From Comamonadaceae bacterium OTU4NAUVB1 (GTDB lineage Bacteria; Pseudomonadota; Gammaproteobacteria; Burkholderiales; Burkholderiaceae_C), in contig CP099606.1 in the NCBI GenBank assembly GCA_024372625.1, forward strand, positions 1-64,000: 64,000 nucleotides of DNA, read 5' to 3'. This document shows positions 35,048-43,630 of the stretch, in pieces (positions within the stretch are counted from its first letter, which is position 1; each line of letters starts with the position of its first letter). The notes under the pieces are model-generated. The model searched no databases, was not told the origin of the DNA, and saw only the letters and a program-made list of their open reading frames with translations. The translations under genes were made by a program, and so were the position numbers.

Positions 35048-36156
35048 GCGGCGGTGCGGCTGCGCCAGCCGACCTCGACGCCGCCATCCGCGCGGCGCTG
35101 CCCGAGGCCGCCGTGCTCACCGCGGCGCCGGCGCCGGTCGCCAGCGCCTGGGCGGCGGACCTGGCGCGGCGGCGCTACGGCCTGCGCGGCCGCGTCGAGC
35201 CGCTCGCCGGCGAGCGCGATGCCAACTTCCTGCTGGTGGACGCGGCGAGCGGCGCGCGCCGCGTGCTCAAGCTGTCCCATCCGGACGAGGATCCGGTGGT
35301 CGCCGACTTCCAGACCCAGGCGCTGCTGCACGTCGCGCGCACCGACCCGGGCCTGCCGGTCCAACGCCTGCTGCCGGACGTCGACGGCGCGGTCTCGTCG
35401 CGGCTGGCCGACGCCGAGGGCCGGCCGCGCGTCGTGCGCCTGTTCAGCTACCTCGAGGGCCTGCCGATGCCGCAGGCGCCGCGCTCGGCGGCCCAGCGCG
35501 GCAGCACCGCGCGCCTGCTGGCCCGGCTCGACCGCGCCCTGGCCGGTCTGGTCCACCCGGCCGGCGAGCGCGAACTGCCCTGGGACGTCCAGCGCGCCGA
35601 CCGCGTGCGCCCGCTGCTCGTGCACGTCGCCGACCCGGCGCGGCGCGCGCTGGCCGAGGCCGCGCTGGACGACTTCGCGCGCGACGTCCGGCCGCGCCTG
35701 GCCGGGCTGCGCCGCCAGCCCATCCACAACGACTTCAACCTCTACAACCTGCTGGTCGATCCGGCCGAGCCGACGCGGGTCGCCGGCATCCTGGACTTCG
35801 GCGACATGGTGCACGCCCCGCTGGTGAACGACCTGGCCGTCGCCGTGTCCTACCAGATCGACGCGGAGGAGGGCGCGCTCGCCACCCTCGCGCGCTTCAC
35901 GGCCGACTACCACGCGGTGTCGCCGCTGAGCGGGGCGGAACTGCGCGTGCTGCCCGGCCTGGTGCGCGCCCGGCTGGCCATGGTGGTGGCCATCGGCGGC
36001 TGGCGCGCGGCGCGCCAGCCCGGCAACGCCGACTACCTGCTGCGCAACAACGCCGTCTCGTGGGCGCGCCTCGCGGCCTGCGCCGACCTGACGGCCGACC
36101 GGGTGGAGGCGGCGATCGGCGCCGCCTGCCGCGTGCCGGAGCCGTCCCATGGCTGA
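35044..36156 (+). CDS. Aminoglycoside-phosphotransferase-fold kinase, hydroxylysine/ethanolamine kinase type
   Basis: A 370-residue small-molecule kinase of the APH superfamily. The ATP-binding N-lobe runs to about residue 120 (DANFLLVD, RRVLKLSHP with the conserved Lys). The catalytic loop IHNDFNLYNLLVD at about 226-238 has the general-base Asp, and ILDFGDMVHAPLVNDLAVA the metal Asp. Such kinases act on choline, ethanolamine, homoserine or 5-hydroxylysine. It is followed, with an 8-bp overlap, by a class III PLP enzyme. This pair mirrors vertebrate hydroxylysine kinase and phosphohydroxylysine phospholyase (or ethanolamine-phosphate phospholyase), so phosphorylation of a vicinal amino alcohol is likely. 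Confidence 0.82.
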   Translation: MSGGAAAPADLDAAIRAALPEAAVLTAAPAPVASAWAADLARRRYGLRGRVEPLAGERDANFLLVDAASGARRVLKLSHPDEDPVVADFQTQALLHVARTDPGLPVQRLLPDVDGAVSSRLADAEGRPRVVRLFSYLEGLPMPQAPRSAAQRGSTARLLARLDRALAGLVHPAGERELPWDVQRADRVRPLLVHVADPARRALAEAALDDFARDVRPRLAGLRRQPIHNDFNLYNLLVDPAEPTRVAGILDFGDMVHAPLVNDLAVAVSYQIDAEEGALATLARFTADYHAVSPLSGAELRVLPGLVRARLAMVVAIGGWRAARQPGNADYLLRNNAVSWARLAACADLTADRVEAAIGAACRVPEPSHG

Positions 36157-37486
36157 CGCCGCGCCTGGCGCCCCCGACGCGGCCGTCACGGCACACCTCG
36201 TCGCGCGCCGCGCGCGCCTGCTCGGGCCGGCCTACCGGCTGTTCTACGACGAGCCCTTCCATCCCGTGCGCGGGGACGGCGTGTGGCTCTACGACGCCGC
36301 CGGCACGCCCTGGCTGGACGCCTACAACAACGTCGTGTGCGTCGGCCACGCGCACCCGCGCGTGGTGGAGGCCATCGCGCGCCAAGCCGCCGTGCTCAAC
36401 ACGCACACGCGCTACCTGCACGACGGCATCCTCGACTACGCCGAGCGCCTGCTCGCCACCATGCCCGCTGCGCTCGGCCACGCGACCTTCACCTGCACCG
36501 GCAGCGAGGCCAACGACCTGGCGCTGCGCATCGCCGGCGCCCACACCGGCGGTACGGGCCTCGTCGTCACGCGCTGGGCCTACCACGGCGTGACCTCGGC
36601 GCTGGCCTGCGCGTCGCCGTCGCTGGGCGCCCACGTGCGCCTCGGCGATCACGTCCGCCTGGTCGACGCGCCCTCGGGCGGCGATGCCGACACCGGCCGG
36701 CGCTTCGCCGAGGGCGTGCGCGCGGCCATCGCCGACCTGCGCGCGCACGGCCTGAAGCCCGCCGCGCTGATGGTCGACACCGTGTTCTCCAGCGACGGCG
36801 TCTTCACCGGGCCGGCCGGCTTCCTGGCCGAGGCCGTGGCGGCGATCCGGGAAGCGGGCGGCGTCTTCATCGCCGACGAGGTGCAGCCGGGGTTCGGCCG
36901 CACCGGCGAGGCGTTCTGGGGCTTCCAGCGCCACGGCGTGGTGCCCGACATCGCCACCCTCGGCAAGCCGATGGGCAACGGCCATCCGGTCGCGGGCCTC
37001 GCGGTGCGGCCGGACGTCATGCGGGCCTTCGGGCAGGCCAGCCGCTACTTCAACACCTTCGGCGGCAATCCCGTCTCGATGGCCGCGGCGGCGGCCGTGC
37101 TCGACGTGATCGAGGACGAGCGGCTGCAGTGCAACGCGCTGGCGGTGGGCAACTACCTGCGCGAACGCCTGGCCGCCCTGGCCGAGCGCCACGCGCTGGT
37201 GGGCGAGGTGCGCGGCGCCGGGCTGTTCGTCGCGGTGGAACTGGTGAGCGACCGTGCGACGCGGGCACCCGCGACCGCGCAGGCGGCCCGGGTCGTCAAC
37301 GCGTTGCGCCGTCGGCAGGTGCTGCTGAGCGCGACCGGCCCGCACGCCCACGTGCTGAAGATCCGCCCGCCGCTGGTCTTCCGGCGCGAGCACGCCGACC
37401 TGCTGGTCCAGCGCCTGGACGACGTGCTGGGCGAACTGGACCGAGGCGACGCGCCCGCCCGGGCGTCCGGGCGGACCGTGGGCTAG
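36149..37486 (+). CDS. Class III PLP enzyme, probable phospholyase (AGXT2L type)
   Basis: A 445-residue class III PLP enzyme. FTCTGSEANDLALRIAG (phosphate loop), FIADEVQPGFGRTGEAFWG (PLP Asp) and the Schiff-base Lys in IATLGKPMGNGHPVAGLAV are intact. LDAYNNVVCVGHAHPRVVEA and the GKPMGNGHP segment match AGXT2-like proteins that act as ammonia-phospholyases rather than transaminases. With the kinase just upstream it would remove phosphate and ammonia from a phosphorylated amino alcohol to yield an aldehyde such as 2-aminoadipate semialdehyde or acetaldehyde. It is the last operon gene; its stop shares CTAG with the convergent gene. A true transaminase activity is the alternative. Confidence 0.82.
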   Translation: MADAAPGAPDAAVTAHLVARRARLLGPAYRLFYDEPFHPVRGDGVWLYDAAGTPWLDAYNNVVCVGHAHPRVVEAIARQAAVLNTHTRYLHDGILDYAERLLATMPAALGHATFTCTGSEANDLALRIAGAHTGGTGLVVTRWAYHGVTSALACASPSLGAHVRLGDHVRLVDAPSGGDADTGRRFAEGVRAAIADLRAHGLKPAALMVDTVFSSDGVFTGPAGFLAEAVAAIREAGGVFIADEVQPGFGRTGEAFWGFQRHGVVPDIATLGKPMGNGHPVAGLAVRPDVMRAFGQASRYFNTFGGNPVSMAAAAAVLDVIEDERLQCNALAVGNYLRERLAALAERHALVGEVRGAGLFVAVELVSDRATRAPATAQAARVVNALRRRQVLLSATGPHAHVLKIRPPLVFRREHADLLVQRLDDVLGELDRGDAPARASGRTVG

Positions 37487-38406
37487 TCGCCCGGGCCCAG
37501 CAGCATCTCGACCATCGCCCGGAGGTCGGCGCGCAGGCGGTCGAAGCCGGGCTGGCGGAGCTCGAAGGTGCGCTCGTCCATGTAGAGGCCCCGGTTGATC
37601 TCGACTTGGATGCTGTGGCGGCCCTCGGCCGGCCTGCCATTGCGGCGCACCAGTTCCACGCCCTTGTAGGGATGGTTGTAGTCCACGCGGTGGCCGCGGG
37701 CCCGCAGGAAGTCGCAGATGCGCATCGACAGCGCCGGGTCGGCGGTGGTCCCGTCCCGGTCGCCGATGACGAAATCGGCGTGCGCCACGCCCGGGAATGC
37801 CGTCGCGTGGCTGGCGGCGACGGCCGGCATCGAGTGGCAGTTGATGTGGATGCTGCGGCCGTGGCGCGCGTGGGCGGCGTCGATGGCGGCGCCCACCGCC
37901 GCGTGGTAGGGCCGCCAGCAGCGCGCGATGCGTTCCTCGACCTCGGCCACCGAAAGGCGCCGGTCGTAGATCGGCACCCCGTCGTCGGTGTACTTCCAGA
38001 TCAGGCCCTTGCCCAGGCGCACTTTCGACAGCACCACCGGATCGGTGGCCACGGGATGCGGCCACGGCCCGTCGAGCAGGTCGGTGTCGATCTCGGTCGT
38101 GTCGCGGTTGGTGTCGAGGTAGCTGCGCGGAAACAGCGCCTCGGTCCAGGCCACGCCCATCGGCGCGGCGAAGTCGTAGAGCTTCTCGACGTGCGTGTCC
38201 TCGGCGCGGCGCAGCGTCGCCCGGTCGCAGGACGAGCGGAAGTCGTCCGGGTAGAAGGTGCCGCTGTGCGGCGAGTCCAGCACCAGGCAGGTCGTGCCCG
38301 GCAGGGTCGCGATCATCGGCGCGGCGGCGTCGCGGGGTGCGGCCAAGCGGTTCCCGGCGGGGTCGGTGTCGTGGCGGTCCTGGATCAGTTTCAGTACGGG
38401 GTTCAT
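37483..38406 (-). CDS. N-formylglutamate amidohydrolase family protein
   Basis: A 307-residue member of the FGase family (PF05013, HutG type), zinc enzymes that hydrolyse N-formyl amino acids. LDSPHSGTFYPDDF, LFPRSYLDTNRDTTEIDTDLL and INCHSMPAV (zinc His) plus QVEINRGLYMDE (Glu and Asn) are family motifs. The histidine pathway genes hutHUI are absent, so its substrate may be another N-formyl compound. It converges on the class III PLP enzyme; the two stops share the four bases CTAG at 37483-37486. It is the second gene after the Bug-family gene, 13 bp away, and likely co-transcribed with it. Confidence 0.88.
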   Translation of the reverse strand: MNPVLKLIQDRHDTDPAGNRLAAPRDAAAPMIATLPGTTCLVLDSPHSGTFYPDDFRSSCDRATLRRAEDTHVEKLYDFAAPMGVAWTEALFPRSYLDTNRDTTEIDTDLLDGPWPHPVATDPVVLSKVRLGKGLIWKYTDDGVPIYDRRLSVAEVEERIARCWRPYHAAVGAAIDAAHARHGRSIHINCHSMPAVAASHATAFPGVAHADFVIGDRDGTTADPALSMRICDFLRARGHRVDYNHPYKGVELVRRNGRPAEGRHSIQVEINRGLYMDERTFELRQPGFDRLRADLRAMVEMLLGPGD

Positions 38407-38419
38407 GGCGGAAACGGTG

Positions 38420-39394
38420 TCAGTCCAGCTGGATGCGGGCGAAGGTGGCGACCTTCTTCATCTTGGCGATTTCCGAGACGATCTGCGCGGAGAACGCCGC
38501 GGGGCTGGTGCCCGACGGATACAGGCCCTGGCCGGCCAGCCGCTCGGCGACGGCCGGCTCGGCCAGCGCCTGGGCGACCGCCTGCTGCACGCGCAGGACG
38601 ACCGGCGCCGGCGTGGCGGCCGGTGCCACGAGACCGAACCACGACGGATCGTTGAGCGCGCCGTGGCCGAGTTCGGCGTAGGTGGGGACGTCCGGCAAGG
38701 CCTCCAGCCGCGTCTTCCACGACACCGCCAGCGCCTTGAGCTTGCCGTTCTTCACGTAGGACAGCGACGAGGCGACCTGGTCGAAGTACACCGCGACCTG
38801 GCCGGCGAGCACGTCGTTGAGGGCCGGTCCGGCGCCGCGATAGGGGATGTGGACCATGGAGGTGCCGGTCGCGCTCTTGAAGAGTTCGCCCCACATGTGG
38901 CCGATGGTGCCGTTGCCCGGCGTCGCGTAGGACACCTTGCCGGGGTTCGCCTTGAGGTACTTGACCAGGTCGGCGAAGGTCTGGATGCCGGGCAGCTGCT
39001 GCGGGTTGATCACGATCACGCCGGGGGCCTTGACCAGTTCGGTGACGCCGACGGTGTCCTTGACGGGGTCGTAGGGCAGCTTGGCGAACACGGCCGGGTT
39101 GACGCCGTGCGTGGACAGCGTCGCCACGGCGAACGTCAGGCCGTCGGGCGCGCCGCGCGCGAGTTCGGCCATGCCGATGGAGCCGCCGGCCCCGGCGCGG
39201 TTGTCGATGACCACCGGCTGGCGCAGCAGGCGCTGCAGGGGCTCCTGCAGCACGCGGGCGGAAATGTCGGTCGCGCCGCCGGGCGGAAAGGGCACGATGA
39301 GGCGGATGGGCTTGCCTTCCTGGGCCCAGGACATTCCTGGGACGACGGAAGTCAGAACGAGTGCGGAAAGAACACTGCGACGGTGCATTGGCAT
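38420..39394 (-). CDS. Bug-family solute-binding protein (TctC-like)
   Basis: A 324-residue periplasmic binding protein of the tripartite tricarboxylate transporter family. A signal peptide (MPMHRRSVLSALVLTSVVPGMSWAQ region, positions 1-25) precedes PIRLIVPFPPGGATDISAR, VVIDNRAGAGGSIGMAELA and PYRGAGPALNDVLAGQV, the standard Bug signatures. No TctA or TctB membrane partners are nearby, as is common for these expanded families. It is followed by the deformylase-type gene and is divergent from a LysR gene across a 116-bp space with a dyad, so it is probably LysR-controlled. The ligand may be an N-acyl amino acid or carboxylate. Confidence 0.9.
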   Translation of the reverse strand: MPMHRRSVLSALVLTSVVPGMSWAQEGKPIRLIVPFPPGGATDISARVLQEPLQRLLRQPVVIDNRAGAGGSIGMAELARGAPDGLTFAVATLSTHGVNPAVFAKLPYDPVKDTVGVTELVKAPGVIVINPQQLPGIQTFADLVKYLKANPGKVSYATPGNGTIGHMWGELFKSATGTSMVHIPYRGAGPALNDVLAGQVAVYFDQVASSLSYVKNGKLKALAVSWKTRLEALPDVPTYAELGHGALNDPSWFGLVAPAATPAPVVLRVQQAVAQALAEPAVAERLAGQGLYPSGTSPAAFSAQIVSEIAKMKKVATFARIQLD

Positions 39395-39464
39395 CTTTCG
39401 GAGGTGATTGCGAGGAGGGTACCCAGGGGTTCGTCCGTTCAAAAGCAAAACCTGGACCTGATAA

Positions 39465-39481
39465 CATTCCGATCCGGAATG
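39465..39481. promoter_or_regulatory. Dyad in the Bug/LysR divergent promoter region
   Basis: CATTCCG (39465-39471), ATC, CGGAATG (39475-39481): 7-bp perfect arms. Its core ATTCCGATCCGGAAT has the T-N11-A form of LysR-type sites and lies 30 bp before the LysR ATG. Likely the operator through which this LysR controls itself and the Bug-deformylase pair. Confidence 0.5.
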
Positions 39482-39510
39482 ATGTCATCACGCTTTCTTT
39501 CCCTCTCGCC

Positions 39511-40473
39511 ATGTCGCTGCGCCGCCTCCACCCCCCGCTGCAACTGCTGCGGGCGTTCTCGACCGTCGTGCGTTTCGCCAGCGTGTCCCGGGCGGCCGAA
39601 TCGCTGCACCTGACGCAGAGCGCGGTCAGCAAGCAGATCCAGGAACTCGAGCGCTGGGTCGGCGTCGTGCTGTTCGAGCGCAGCCGCAAGCGCCTGGCCC
39701 TCACGCCCGCGGGCGAGCGCTACGAGAAGGCGGTGCGTGCCCTGCTCGTGCAGCTGGAGGCGGCGACGCTGGAACTCATCACCAGCGGCGGCGACGGCGG
39801 TGCGCTGCACCTCTCGACCCTGCCCACCTTCGGTGCCAAGTGGCTGATCCCGCGCCTGCCCGCCTTCCAGCAGCTGGAACCGCAGGTCACGCTGCATTTC
39901 GTGCCCTACGTGCACGGCTACGACTTCCGGCGGCCGGAGCTGGACTGCTCCATCCTCTTCGGCGACGGTCACTGGCCGGACGCCCGCTCGCACTACCTGG
40001 CCGGCGGCGACGTGGCGCTGATCGCGCCGCCGCCGGAGGCGTCGGACGTGGTCGTCCGCTCGGCGCGCGACGTGCGGGGCTGCACCCTGCTGCGCCACGT
40101 CAGCGTGCCCGACGCCTGGCTGCGCTGGAGCCAGGCGCATGGCATGAGCGACATCGACCCGCTGGCGGGACCGCAGTTCGATCAGTTCCAGACCCTCATC
40201 CGCGCGGTCATCGCCGGCATGGGCGTGGCCCTGGTCCCGCGCTGCCTGGCGCGCGACGAGATCGCGGCGGGCCTGGTGGCCGAGCCGCTCGCCGATGGCG
40301 GCTACCGCAGCGACCTGGGCTACTGGTTCTGCTACCCCGAAGGCCGTGCGCGCCTGGCGCCGCTCGCGCGGTTTCGCGACTGGCTGCTGCCGCAGGCCGA
40401 GGCGCCCGCGCCCGGGCACGCACCCCGCGACCCGGCCGTCGACGCGGCGACGCAGCGCGTCGCGGCATCCTGA
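39511..40473 (+). CDS. LysR-family regulator, GcvA-like
   Basis: A 320-residue transcription factor. The helix-turn-helix is at about residues 10-65 (LLRAFSTVVRFASVSRAAE, SLHLTQSAVSKQIQELERW). The effector domain has LHLSTLPTFGAKWLIPRLPAFQ, typical of the GcvA/AmpR group. The ATG at 39511 begins MSLRRLHPP; frames upstream are leader only. It is divergent from the Bug protein and convergent with the Lrp gene, which ends 9 bp away. Probably senses the carboxylate bound by the neighbouring Bug protein. Confidence 0.9.
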   Translation: MSLRRLHPPLQLLRAFSTVVRFASVSRAAESLHLTQSAVSKQIQELERWVGVVLFERSRKRLALTPAGERYEKAVRALLVQLEAATLELITSGGDGGALHLSTLPTFGAKWLIPRLPAFQQLEPQVTLHFVPYVHGYDFRRPELDCSILFGDGHWPDARSHYLAGGDVALIAPPPEASDVVVRSARDVRGCTLLRHVSVPDAWLRWSQAHGMSDIDPLAGPQFDQFQTLIRAVIAGMGVALVPRCLARDEIAAGLVAEPLADGGYRSDLGYWFCYPEGRARLAPLARFRDWLLPQAEAPAPGHAPRDPAVDAATQRVAAS

Positions 40474-40482
40474 GCACGGCCC

Positions 40483-40986
40483 TCAGGGTGCCTCGCCCAG
40501 CGGCACGCTGGCCTCCTTGAGCACGCGCAGGACGAAGCTGGACTTGCTGTGGCGGATGCCGGGAATCCGGTAGAGCTTCTCGCGCAGCAGGCGTTCGTAG
40601 TCGCGCGTGTCGCGCACCGCGATGCGGATGTAGTAGTCGTAGTCGCCCGAGACCAGGTAGGCCTCCTGGATCTCCGGGATGGCCGCCAGCGCCCGGCCGA
40701 ACGCGTAGAGCGTCTCGTCGGTGTGGCTCTCCAGCGTGAGCTGCACGATCACGAAGTCGCTGTAGCCGAGCTTGGCGGGGTCGAGATCGACCGTGTAGCG
40801 CCGCAGCACGCCTTGCGCCTCCAGCTTCTTGATGCGGCTCCAGCAACTGGTGGCCGACAGGCCCACCAGGGTGCCGATCTCCTGCAGCGTCTTGCGCGAG
40901 TCCTCGCGCAGCACGCGCAGGATCGCCAGATCGATCCGGTCCGGTGAATCTTCGGCCGCGCCGGTGTTCGGGCGATGGGTCTTCAT
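40483..40986 (-). CDS. Lrp/AsnC-family regulator
   Basis: A 167-residue feast/famine regulator. The helix-turn-helix is at about residues 17-65 (IDLAILRVLREDSRKTLQEI, LVGLSATSCWSRIKKLEAQG) and the RAM/AsnC ligand domain follows (VIVQLTLESHTDETLYAF, VSGDYDYYIRIAVRDTRDYERLLREKLY). Length matches the family. Members respond to amino acids and pack as octamers. Its gene stands alone, convergent with the LysR gene; its target may be the amino-acid catabolic operon to its left, though no site could be assigned. Confidence 0.92.
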   Translation of the reverse strand: MKTHRPNTGAAEDSPDRIDLAILRVLREDSRKTLQEIGTLVGLSATSCWSRIKKLEAQGVLRRYTVDLDPAKLGYSDFVIVQLTLESHTDETLYAFGRALAAIPEIQEAYLVSGDYDYYIRIAVRDTRDYERLLREKLYRIPGIRHSKSSFVLRVLKEASVPLGEAP

Positions 40987-41146
40987 GAAAAAGGGCGAAT
41001 GGGTTGATACGGAACGCCCATTCTGCGCGTGCGGTGCGAACGCAGAGGCAGAGGCAAAGGCGGAGGCGGGCGCTCGGGCGCGCGGCGCGCACCCGCGGCC
41101 ACCATGGACGCCGGGCCGTGTGCGGATCGCCGTGGGCGACGGCGGC

Positions 41147-41593
41147 TCAGGACCGCCACCACACGAGCGCCAGCGCGGCCACCGCGATCCACGCCAGCAC
41201 CACCAGCGCCGCGCCGAGCCGGCTGGTGGGTCGGGCCCCCTGGACGCGCAGCCATTCGTCGGCCTGAGCCCGGCAGGCCGCCAGCACCGGTGGGGGCAGC
41301 AGCCGCACGGCCAGCCAGATCAGCGCCGGCAGCAGCAGGAGGTCGTCGACATAGCCCAGCACCGGGATGAAGTCCGGGATCAGGTCGATCGGACTCAGCG
41401 CATAGGCCACCACGAAGACGCTCAGCGCCTTGGCGTACCACGGCGTGCGCGGCGACCGGGTCGCCAGCCACAGGGTGACGCCGTCGCGCTTGACGCGCCG
41501 CGCCCAGGCCCCGAGCGCGCCAGCGACGCGCCGGGCCGCGCGCAAGGCGCGGCCCGGCGCCCGGGCACGGTCCGGCCGGTCGGGCGGCGTCAC
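41147..41593 (-). CDS. DUF1232/YkvA-family membrane protein
   Basis: A 148-residue small membrane protein. The YkvA signature [26 protein letters not shown] lies at about residues 62-87, in two parts joined by the first helix; [24 protein letters not shown] residues near the C-terminus form a second helix. Function of the family is unknown. The GTG start overlaps the upstream LysR stop (GTGA), so it is translated from the LysR transcript, an unusual pairing. Confidence 0.8.
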   Translation of the reverse strand: MTPPDRPDRARAPGRALRAARRVAGALGAWARRVKRDGVTLWLATRSPRTPWYAKALSVFVVAYALSPIDLIPDFIPVLGYVDDLLLLPALIWLAVRLLPPPVLAACRAQADEWLRVQGARPTSRLGAALVVLAWIAVAALALVWWRS

Positions 41594-42492
41594 GGCGCCT
41601 CGCCTTCGCGCGCGTGCTGCTCGGTGAAGAGGGCGATGGTCTCCAGCAGGCTGCCCAGCAGGGGCAGGGGCTCCTTGTTGAGGCGGAAGCAGTGCAGGTC
41701 CATCGAATGGTCCACGTCGGTCGCCAGCGATCGGTAGGCGATCTCCGGCACGTGCACGTTGACCATCGACTCCGGAACCAGCGTCACGCCGACGCCCACG
41801 GCGGCCAGCAGGGTCGCGGTCACGACGTTGCTCGAGGGCTCTGCGAGGCGCGGAATGAAGCCCGCCTTGCGGCAGATCTCCACCACGCGCGATGCCGCGG
41901 TGACCTCCGACCCGAGGATGAAGGTCTCCTCGCGCAGGTCGCCGATGTGCACCCACTCGTGCTGGGCGAGCGGATGCGAGCGGTGCATAGCGACGAGCAG
42001 CCGTTCGCGGCAGATGAGCTGCACGTGGATGTCGGGCTCGATGGGCACCATGCGCTCGAACACGATGTCGACCTGGCCGCGCCGCAGGGCCTGGACCTGC
42101 GCCGGGGTCTGCGCGTAGTGGAGCGTGAGTTCGACGTCCGGCGAGGACAGCCGGAACTGCCGCAGGATGCGCGGCACCACGCCGTAGATGGAGGAGCCGT
42201 AGACGCCCACGCGCAGGTGGCCGGAGCGCCCGGTGCCCGCCCGCCGCGTCTTGCGCGTGGCCTGCTGCACCAGGCTCTCGATGTTGCGGGCCTCCTCCAG
42301 CAGGGCGGTGCCGGCCTGGGTGAGTTCCATGCCGGTGGCGGTGCGCTCGAAGAGGCGCACGCCGAGTTCCGCTTCCAGGGCCTGGATGTGACGGCTCAAC
42401 GGCGGTTGCGACAGGCACAGGCGCACCGCCGCCTTGCTCAATTGCCCTTCCTCCGCCACGGCGATGAAAGAGGAAAGCTGCCTCAGGTCCAT
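41590..42492 (-). CDS. LysR-family regulator, likely of the uronate operon
   Basis: A 300-residue LysR-type regulator. The start [22 protein letters not shown] with [19 protein letters not shown] gives a standard helix-turn-helix of the CatR/BenM type (QPPLSRHIQ). The effector domain spans about 90-295 ([18 protein letters not shown]). A strong GGGAGGG precedes the ATG at 42492; the longer frame to 42537 is leader. It is divergent from the uronate dehydrogenase operon across 225 bp, the typical arrangement of a LysR activator and its target. Overlaps a DUF1232 gene downstream. Confidence 0.9.
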   Translation of the reverse strand: MDLRQLSSFIAVAEEGQLSKAAVRLCLSQPPLSRHIQALEAELGVRLFERTATGMELTQAGTALLEEARNIESLVQQATRKTRRAGTGRSGHLRVGVYGSSIYGVVPRILRQFRLSSPDVELTLHYAQTPAQVQALRRGQVDIVFERMVPIEPDIHVQLICRERLLVAMHRSHPLAQHEWVHIGDLREETFILGSEVTAASRVVEICRKAGFIPRLAEPSSNVVTATLLAAVGVGVTLVPESMVNVHVPEIAYRSLATDVDHSMDLHCFRLNKEPLPLLGSLLETIALFTEQHAREGEAP

Positions 42493-42717
42493 CGACCCTC
42501 CCTTCAATTTGAGTAAGACCCCTTGCCGATTGAGCATTGGATCATTGCGCGCGATTTCCCGACACTCGCCGCTCCGAGGCCAGGAGACGACATGGACGGA
42601 ACCCCGGACCGGTGCACGGATGGCCGATGGACCGGCGACGACCCGGACATCGCCCCCATGCCACCGAGAGTCTGACAGGCCCGGAATTGCCGCGCGTCAT
42701 CAACCCATCGATCCGGA

Positions 42718-43545
42718 ATGAACAAAGAGACAAAGAAGATCGCGCTCAGTGGCGCATCGGGCAACATCGGCCGCATCCTGCGGGTCGAATTGCCGCGCCG
42801 GGGCCATGCGCTGAGATCCTGCGGCGGCCGCGAGGCGCTGGCGGCGCGCCACGAGGGCGAGGACGTCATGCACGGCGACCTGAGGCGGCCCGAGATCGTG
42901 GACCGCCTGCTGCGGGATGTCGATGTGCTCGTCCACATGGCCGGCACGAGCGTCGAGCGGCCCCTGCCCGAGATCATCCAGAACAACCTCGTCGCGCTGC
43001 ACGAGGTCTACGAGGGCGCCCGTCGCCACGGGGTCGGGCGGGTGATCTTCGCCAGCTCAAACCATGCGTTCGGCATGCACCCGGTCGAGTCCAGGCTCCA
43101 TCGCGAGGCGACCTACCGGCCCGACGGCTTCTACGGCCTGTCGAAGATGTGGGGCGAAGGCATGGCCCGCCTCTACTGGGACAAACACGGCATCGAATCG
43201 GTCTGCCTGAGGATCGGCAGCGCGGAGAAGGCGCCGGCCAACCGGCGCCACCTGAGCACCTGGCTCGGCCCCGACGACCTGATCCACCTGATCGAGCGCG
43301 CCATCGAGGCCCCCGACGTCGGCTATGCGGAGGTCTGGGGCATCTCGAACAACCGCCGCGCCTATTGGGATGTGTCCGAACCCAATGCCATCGGCTACGA
43401 ACCCCGCCAGGACGCCGAGGACTGGGCCGCCACGGTCGAGCACGTCGTCGCGCATCCGGATCCGTTGAGCGCGCGCTTCCAGGGCGGAGCCTTCGTCGTC
43501 GACGGGTATTCGCGCGAACGTGGCGACGCCTCGACGCCCGTCTAG
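42718..43545 (+). CDS. udh: Uronate dehydrogenase
   Basis: A 275-residue NAD-dependent short-chain dehydrogenase of the uronate dehydrogenase type, which oxidises D-glucuronate or D-galacturonate to the aldarate lactone in the oxidative uronate pathway. The NAD motif is [26 protein letters not shown] and [10 protein letters not shown] hold the catalytic Ser, Tyr and Lys; [10 protein letters not shown] and [11 protein letters not shown] are specific to this family. It opens an operon with a TRAP transporter and two glycosidases and is divergent from LysR. Later enzymes of the route (glucarate or galactarate dehydratase) are not in the window. Confidence 0.88.
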   Translation: MNKETKKIALSGASGNIGRILRVELPRRGHALRSCGGREALAARHEGEDVMHGDLRRPEIVDRLLRDVDVLVHMAGTSVERPLPEIIQNNLVALHEVYEGARRHGVGRVIFASSNHAFGMHPVESRLHREATYRPDGFYGLSKMWGEGMARLYWDKHGIESVCLRIGSAEKAPANRRHLSTWLGPDDLIHLIERAIEAPDVGYAEVWGISNNRRAYWDVSEPNAIGYEPRQDAEDWAATVEHVVAHPDPLSARFQGGAFVVDGYSRERGDASTPV

Positions 43546-43630
43546 CGACCGCGCGCGACATCCTGCGATGCCATCGGGCGCCGCAATTGCATCGAATCCC
43601 GAAATTCCAACGAACGACAGAGACAAGACC

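Noticed and set aside
42690..42705. Possible sigma-54 promoter before udh (AGGCCCGGAATTGCC)
   Set aside because: The GG-to-GC spacing is nine rather than ten bases and the -24 box is poor.
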